From the NCBI RefSeq assembly GCF_004912145.1, contig NZ_STGT01000005.1, positions 186,001 through 250,000 of the forward strand: a stretch of 64,000 bases of DNA, read 5' to 3'. The DNA comes from Peteryoungia rhizophila. Lineage in GTDB: Bacteria > Pseudomonadota > Alphaproteobacteria > Rhizobiales > Rhizobiaceae. The notes under the pieces were generated by a model. That model did not search any database and had not been told where the DNA came from. It saw only the letters and a list, made by a program, of their open reading frames with translations. How positions within the stretch are numbered: position 1 is the first letter of the stretch; each line of letters starts with the position of its first letter. Below are positions 61,009 to 64,000 of the stretch, piece after piece. Both the position numbers and the translations under genes were made by a program.

Positions 61009-61455
61009 ATGCTGAAAGGCATCCATCCTCTGCTCGGACCTGACCTGCTGCACGCCATCGCCACGATGGGACACGGCGACGAGATCGTCATTGCCGACGG
61101 CAATTTCCCGGCCTCGACCATGGGTCCCCCGGTCATCCGGGCAGACGGCGTTGGTGCCGTCGAGATCCTCGAGGCCATCCTCGCCCACATGCCGCTCGAC
61201 CAGTTTGTCGAGGATGCGGCCTGGCGCATGCAGGTCGTCGGTGACCCGCATGCGGTCCCGGAAATCTGCGCCGAATTCCAGGCGGTGATCACCAAACTGG
61301 CCGGCGACTTCCAGCTCGAAAGCCTCGAGCGCTTCGCCTTTTACGAACGCGCCCAGACGGCGGCCTACATCGTAGCCACCACGGAATTGCGGATCTACGG
61401 CAACGTCATCCTGAAGAAGGGCGTCGTCTATCCGGAAGAGGTTCACCGGGTCTGA
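61009..61455 (+). CDS. fucU: RbsD/FucU family sugar mutarotase
   Basis: This 148-residue protein begins MLKGIHPLLGPDLLHAIATMGHGDEIVIADGNFP, the RbsD/FucU signature, with the catalytic His in MGHGD. The tail FYERAQTAAYIVATTELRIYGNVILKKG is typical of FucU. It converts alpha and beta anomers of fucose or related sugars. AGGAGCTGAAC precedes the start. Coupled in position with the aldo/keto reductase, which is consistent with supplying the right anomer. Confidence 0.92.
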   Translation: MLKGIHPLLGPDLLHAIATMGHGDEIVIADGNFPASTMGPPVIRADGVGAVEILEAILAHMPLDQFVEDAAWRMQVVGDPHAVPEICAEFQAVITKLAGDFQLESLERFAFYERAQTAAYIVATTELRIYGNVILKKGVVYPEEVHRV

Positions 61456-61645
61456 GGAGCCCCGGGAAGCCCTGGATTTCAAGGCAAAAACGAGTTCGGA
61501 GGCGCTCATTTTGCCCGCTTGCATTCTCCAGAATGCTGGAGTAGCGTGCCTCGATAAAATGTTTTTTATCGATAAAGATCGACCCGGTTGCGTTCTGCAG
61601 GTCGATCTCACCGGAGGAACAGGACGCGTTGAGAGGAGAACCACA
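61456..61645. promoter_or_regulatory. Promoter region of the fuc-type ABC transporter
   Basis: These 190 bases separate fucU from the binding-protein gene. They contain the perfect palindrome TTTATCGATAAA at 61565-61576 and a GATAAAATG half-site just before it. They end with the ribosome site GAGAGGAGAACC before 61646. Confidence 0.55.
61565..61576. promoter_or_regulatory. Candidate GntR operator, TTTATCGATAAA
   Basis: A perfect 12-base palindrome upstream of the sugar-binding-protein gene, shared in 10 of 12 positions with the site at 58349-58360. Confidence 0.55.
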
Positions 61646-62632
61646 ATGACAATTCTGAAGAGCATGACGCGCCGCGCCCTGATGGGGATCGCTGGCGCTG
61701 CAATGATGACGTCGATGATGCCGGCCGCGTCCTTTGCCCAGGACGTGACCATTCCGATCATCGTCAAGGACACCACGTCCTTCTACTGGCAGATCGTGCT
61801 CGCCGGCGCCCGTCAGGCCGGCAAGGACCTCGGCGTCAGCGTGCCGGAACTCGGCGCTCAGTCGGAATCTGACATCAACGGCCAGATCAGCATCCTGGAA
61901 AACGCCGTCGCTGGAAGCCCGGCCGCAGTCGTGATCTCGCCGACCGAGTTCAAGGCCCTCGGCAAGCCGATCGATGAAGCAGCCAAGGCGGTTCCGATCA
62001 TCGGCATCGACTCCGGCGCGGATTCCCAGGCCTTCACATCGTTCTTGACCACGGACAACGTCCAGGGCGGCCGCATCGCAGCTGACGGCTTGGCAGCCGC
62101 CATCAAGGCAGCGACCGGCAAGGAAGAAGGCGAAGTCGCCATCATCACCAGCCTTCCAGGCGTCGGTTCGCTCGACCAGCGCCGCGAAGGTTTCCTCGAC
62201 CAGATGAAGACGAAGTATCCGGGCATCACCGTGGTCGTCGACCGTTTTGCCGATGGTCAGGCCACGACCGGCCTCAACATGATGACCGACCTGATCACTG
62301 CCAACCCGAACATCGTTGGTGTCTTCGCCTCGAACCTGATCATGGCGCAGGGCGTCGGCCAGGCGATTGCCGAAAACAAGCTCGGTGACAAGATCAAGGT
62401 CATCGGCTTCGACTCGGATGAAAAGACCGTCGGCTTCCTCAAGGAAGGCGTTCTCGCCGGCCTCGTCGTCCAGGATCCGTACCGCATGGGCTATGATGGC
62501 GTGAAGACCGCGCTTGCCGTCTCCAAGGGCGAGAAGGTCGAGACCTTCGTCGACACCGGCGCAAACCTGGTGACCCAGGCCAACATGGCTGAGCCGAAGA
62601 TGGATGCCCTTCTGAACCCGAAGGTCAACTGA
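61646..62632 (+). CDS. Ribose/fucose-type sugar-binding protein (CUT2)
   Basis: This 328-residue periplasmic binding protein of the RbsB type has a signal peptide with a twin-Arg-like start (SMTRRALMGIAGAAMM) and cleavage after ASFA. The mature part has the type-I layout: IPIIVKDTTSFYWQIVLAGARQAGKDLGV, PAAVVISPTEFKALG, PIIGIDSGADS and GVFASNLIMAQGVGQAI. The start at 61646 follows GAGAGGAGAACCACA. It delivers a monosaccharide to the ATPase/permease downstream; L-fucose or a similar sugar is inferred from fucU and the aldo/keto reductase. Confidence 0.92.
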   Translation: MTILKSMTRRALMGIAGAAMMTSMMPAASFAQDVTIPIIVKDTTSFYWQIVLAGARQAGKDLGVSVPELGAQSESDINGQISILENAVAGSPAAVVISPTEFKALGKPIDEAAKAVPIIGIDSGADSQAFTSFLTTDNVQGGRIAADGLAAAIKAATGKEEGEVAIITSLPGVGSLDQRREGFLDQMKTKYPGITVVVDRFADGQATTGLNMMTDLITANPNIVGVFASNLIMAQGVGQAIAENKLGDKIKVIGFDSDEKTVGFLKEGVLAGLVVQDPYRMGYDGVKTALAVSKGEKVETFVDTGANLVTQANMAEPKMDALLNPKVN

Positions 62633-62638
62633 TCGAAA

Positions 62639-62674
62639 TTTCGGCACGCGCGGCATCCGTCGCGCGTGCCGAAA
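62639..62674 (+). other. Intercistronic hairpin between binding-protein and ATPase genes
   Basis: A perfect 13-base stem TTTCGGCACGCGC / GCGCGTGCCGAAA with a 10-base loop, seven bases after the binding-protein stop. No T-run follows, so it probably stabilises the binding-protein mRNA or attenuates rather than terminates. Confidence 0.8.
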
Positions 62675-62732
62675 CGGAAATGGCAGACGCGGGAGGCGTC
62701 GGCCGGTTTCCCTGCTTTATGGGAGGAATGAC

Positions 62733-64000
62733 ATGACTTCGCTGCACGATGTGAGCCACCGGCACGACGACGCGCCGGAACTTCTGGAGACCGATCGCAT
62801 CCCGCCGGGAACGCCGATCCTCGAACTCGTTGGCCTGCAGAAGAAGTATGGAGCCGTCGAAGCACTGAAGCCCGCGACCGTGAGTTTCCTAGCCGGTGAA
62901 ATCCACGCCATCGTCGGCGAAAACGGTGCTGGCAAATCCACCCTCATCAAGCTCCTGACCGGCGTCATTCCGCGCACATCGGGCGAGATCCGCTGGTGCG
63001 GCAAGCCGGTCGCGCTCGCCACCCCGAACGAGGCGATTCAGCGCGGCATCAATGCCGTACACCAGGAAGTCGTTCTCTGCTCGCATCTCTCGGTCGCCGC
63101 CAACATGTTCCTCGGCGACGAGATGTCGTCGGGCGGCATCATGCGCCAGCGCGCCATGACGACGGCCGCGCAGAACGTCCTCGACGACCTCGGCTTCAAC
63201 CTTCCCGCCGGCGAAATCCTCGGCAACCTGACGATCGGTCAACAGCAGCTGATCGCCACCGCCAAAGCCGCGATGCGCGGTATCCGTTTTATAATCTTCG
63301 ACGAACCGACGGCCTACCTGACCCGCCAGGAATCCGCCCAGCTCTTCCGCCTCATCCGCCGCCTGCAGTCGGAAGGCGTCACCATCGTCTATATCAGCCA
63401 CCGCATGGAAGAGGTCTTCGAGCTCGCCGACCGCGTCTCGGTCCTGCGCGATGGCACCCATGTCGGCACCCGCCTGATTGGCGAGACCAATGACGCCGAA
63501 CTCATCTCGCTGATGATCAATCGATCGATCGAGCAGATCTACCACAAGGAAAAGCTGCCGATCGGTGCCACCATCCTTGAAGCGAAGGGTCTTTCCGGTC
63601 CGGGGTTTTCGGATGTTTCGCTTTCGGTCCGCTCGGGCGAGATCGTCGGCCTCTATGGCCTGATCGGCGCCGGGCGCAGCGAATTTGCGCTCGGCCTCTA
63701 CGGCCGTCACAAACTGACAGCAGGCGAAGTCTTCTGGGACGGCAAGAAGGTCGTCATCGATACCGAGCGCAAGGCCATGGACCTCGGCATCGCACTCGCC
63801 CCCGAAAGCCGTCGAGACCAGGGCCTCTGCCTGAACCTCCCGATCGGCCTCAACATCAACCTGCCGGTCTTCGGACGCCTGAGCCGGGGCCTCACCATCA
63901 GTCCCAAACTGGAAGCCGGCAATGCCGACAAGCAGATCAACGACCTGAAGATCAAGACCCCGACCCGCGCCGTGCTCGCTTCGGCCATGTCGGGCGGCAA
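62733..64000 (+). CDS. Ribose-type sugar ABC transporter ATP-binding protein (partial at window end)
   Basis: Open from the ATG at 62733 (RBS GGGAGGAATG) to the window end: 422 codons, about the first 80-85 percent of a CUT2 double ATPase. After an unusual hydrophilic 30-residue leader, the first nucleotide-binding domain has Walker A GENGAGKSTLIK (near residue 66), the signature-like LTIGQQQLIATAKA and Walker B FIIFDEPTAYLT. The second domain shows the degenerate Walker A YGLIGAGRSEFALG and LGIALAPESRRDQGL. The frame stops at the second signature, AMSGGN. It pairs with the binding protein upstream; the permease is outside the window. Confidence 0.92.
   Translation, partial: MTSLHDVSHRHDDAPELLETDRIPPGTPILELVGLQKKYGAVEALKPATVSFLAGEIHAIVGENGAGKSTLIKLLTGVIPRTSGEIRWCGKPVALATPNEAIQRGINAVHQEVVLCSHLSVAANMFLGDEMSSGGIMRQRAMTTAAQNVLDDLGFNLPAGEILGNLTIGQQQLIATAKAAMRGIRFIIFDEPTAYLTRQESAQLFRLIRRLQSEGVTIVYISHRMEEVFELADRVSVLRDGTHVGTRLIGETNDAELISLMINRSIEQIYHKEKLPIGATILEAKGLSGPGFSDVSLSVRSGEIVGLYGLIGAGRSEFALGLYGRHKLTAGEVFWDGKKVVIDTERKAMDLGIALAPESRRDQGLCLNLPIGLNINLPVFGRLSRGLTISPKLEAGNADKQINDLKIKTPTRAVLASAMSGG

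Noticed and set aside
59857-61776. 639-codon open frame on the minus strand opposite the AKR, fucU and binding-protein start
   Set aside because: It runs across three well-supported genes and a promoter region, with no domain of its own.

Overview
The window is an ordinary, dense (about 50 genes), high-GC chromosomal segment of an alphaproteobacterium. It is very probably from the Rhizobiaceae (Sinorhizobium, Rhizobium or Agrobacterium-like). The main reasons are the cyclic beta-1,2-glucan synthase/exporter pair NdvB/NdvA (ChvB/ChvA), a pyruvate carboxylase followed by an ExpR-type LuxR regulator next to ndvA, the phbB-phbA-phaR storage-polymer locus, CarD, and the typical rhizobial sugar ABC operons. 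I saw no rRNA or tRNA gene, insertion sequence, prophage or CRISPR array.

Layout. 1-7.6 kb: end of a low-molecular-weight protein tyrosine phosphatase, thpR, tesA divergent from ybbA-ybbP, a Bax-inhibitor membrane protein, carD, a 7Fe ferredoxin, and an Hsp15-like S4 protein coupled to a SUV3-like helicase. 10.7-13.1 kb: an alpha/beta hydrolase, a 50-residue DUF3309 membrane peptide and a glycine-zipper lipoprotein, flanked by two copies of a GANTC-rich two-block repeat; then a YunG-like gene. 13.1-16.1 kb: PHB synthesis (phbB, phbA) and its regulator phaR. 16-27.5 kb: rpmF, GST, mtgA, ispA-hisC, a LysE-type exporter, an OmpA-like lipoprotein, ispG, MFS and DMT transporters, a broken M20 amidohydrolase and a TetR regulator.

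27.8-46.8 kb: ndvB, pyc, expR and ndvA, so cyclic glucan synthesis and export bracket pyc and a solo quorum-sensing receptor; then an FeS-type (6-4) photolyase coupled to an SDR, a phosphodiesterase-like protein and another SDR. 46.9-56.2 kb: an alpha-galactoside utilisation operon (binding protein, two permeases, GH36, ATPase, GH42) with most genes overlapping by 1-8 bases, divergent from an AraC regulator. 56.2-64 kb: a sugar-acid/deoxysugar locus with a mannitol-dehydrogenase-family oxidoreductase, a GntR regulator with two winged-helix segments, a UxaA-family dehydratase, an aldo/keto reductase, FucU, and a ribose-type ABC transporter cut by the window end. A common TTTATCGATA-type motif occurs upstream of uxaA and upstream of the binding-protein gene.

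The observations most worth following are the two-block GANTC repeat, the two-winged-helix GntR with its candidate operator, the non-canonical UxaA/FucU pathway, and the microhomology deletion in the M20 gene. I saw nothing that amounts to a clearly new defence or mobile system.
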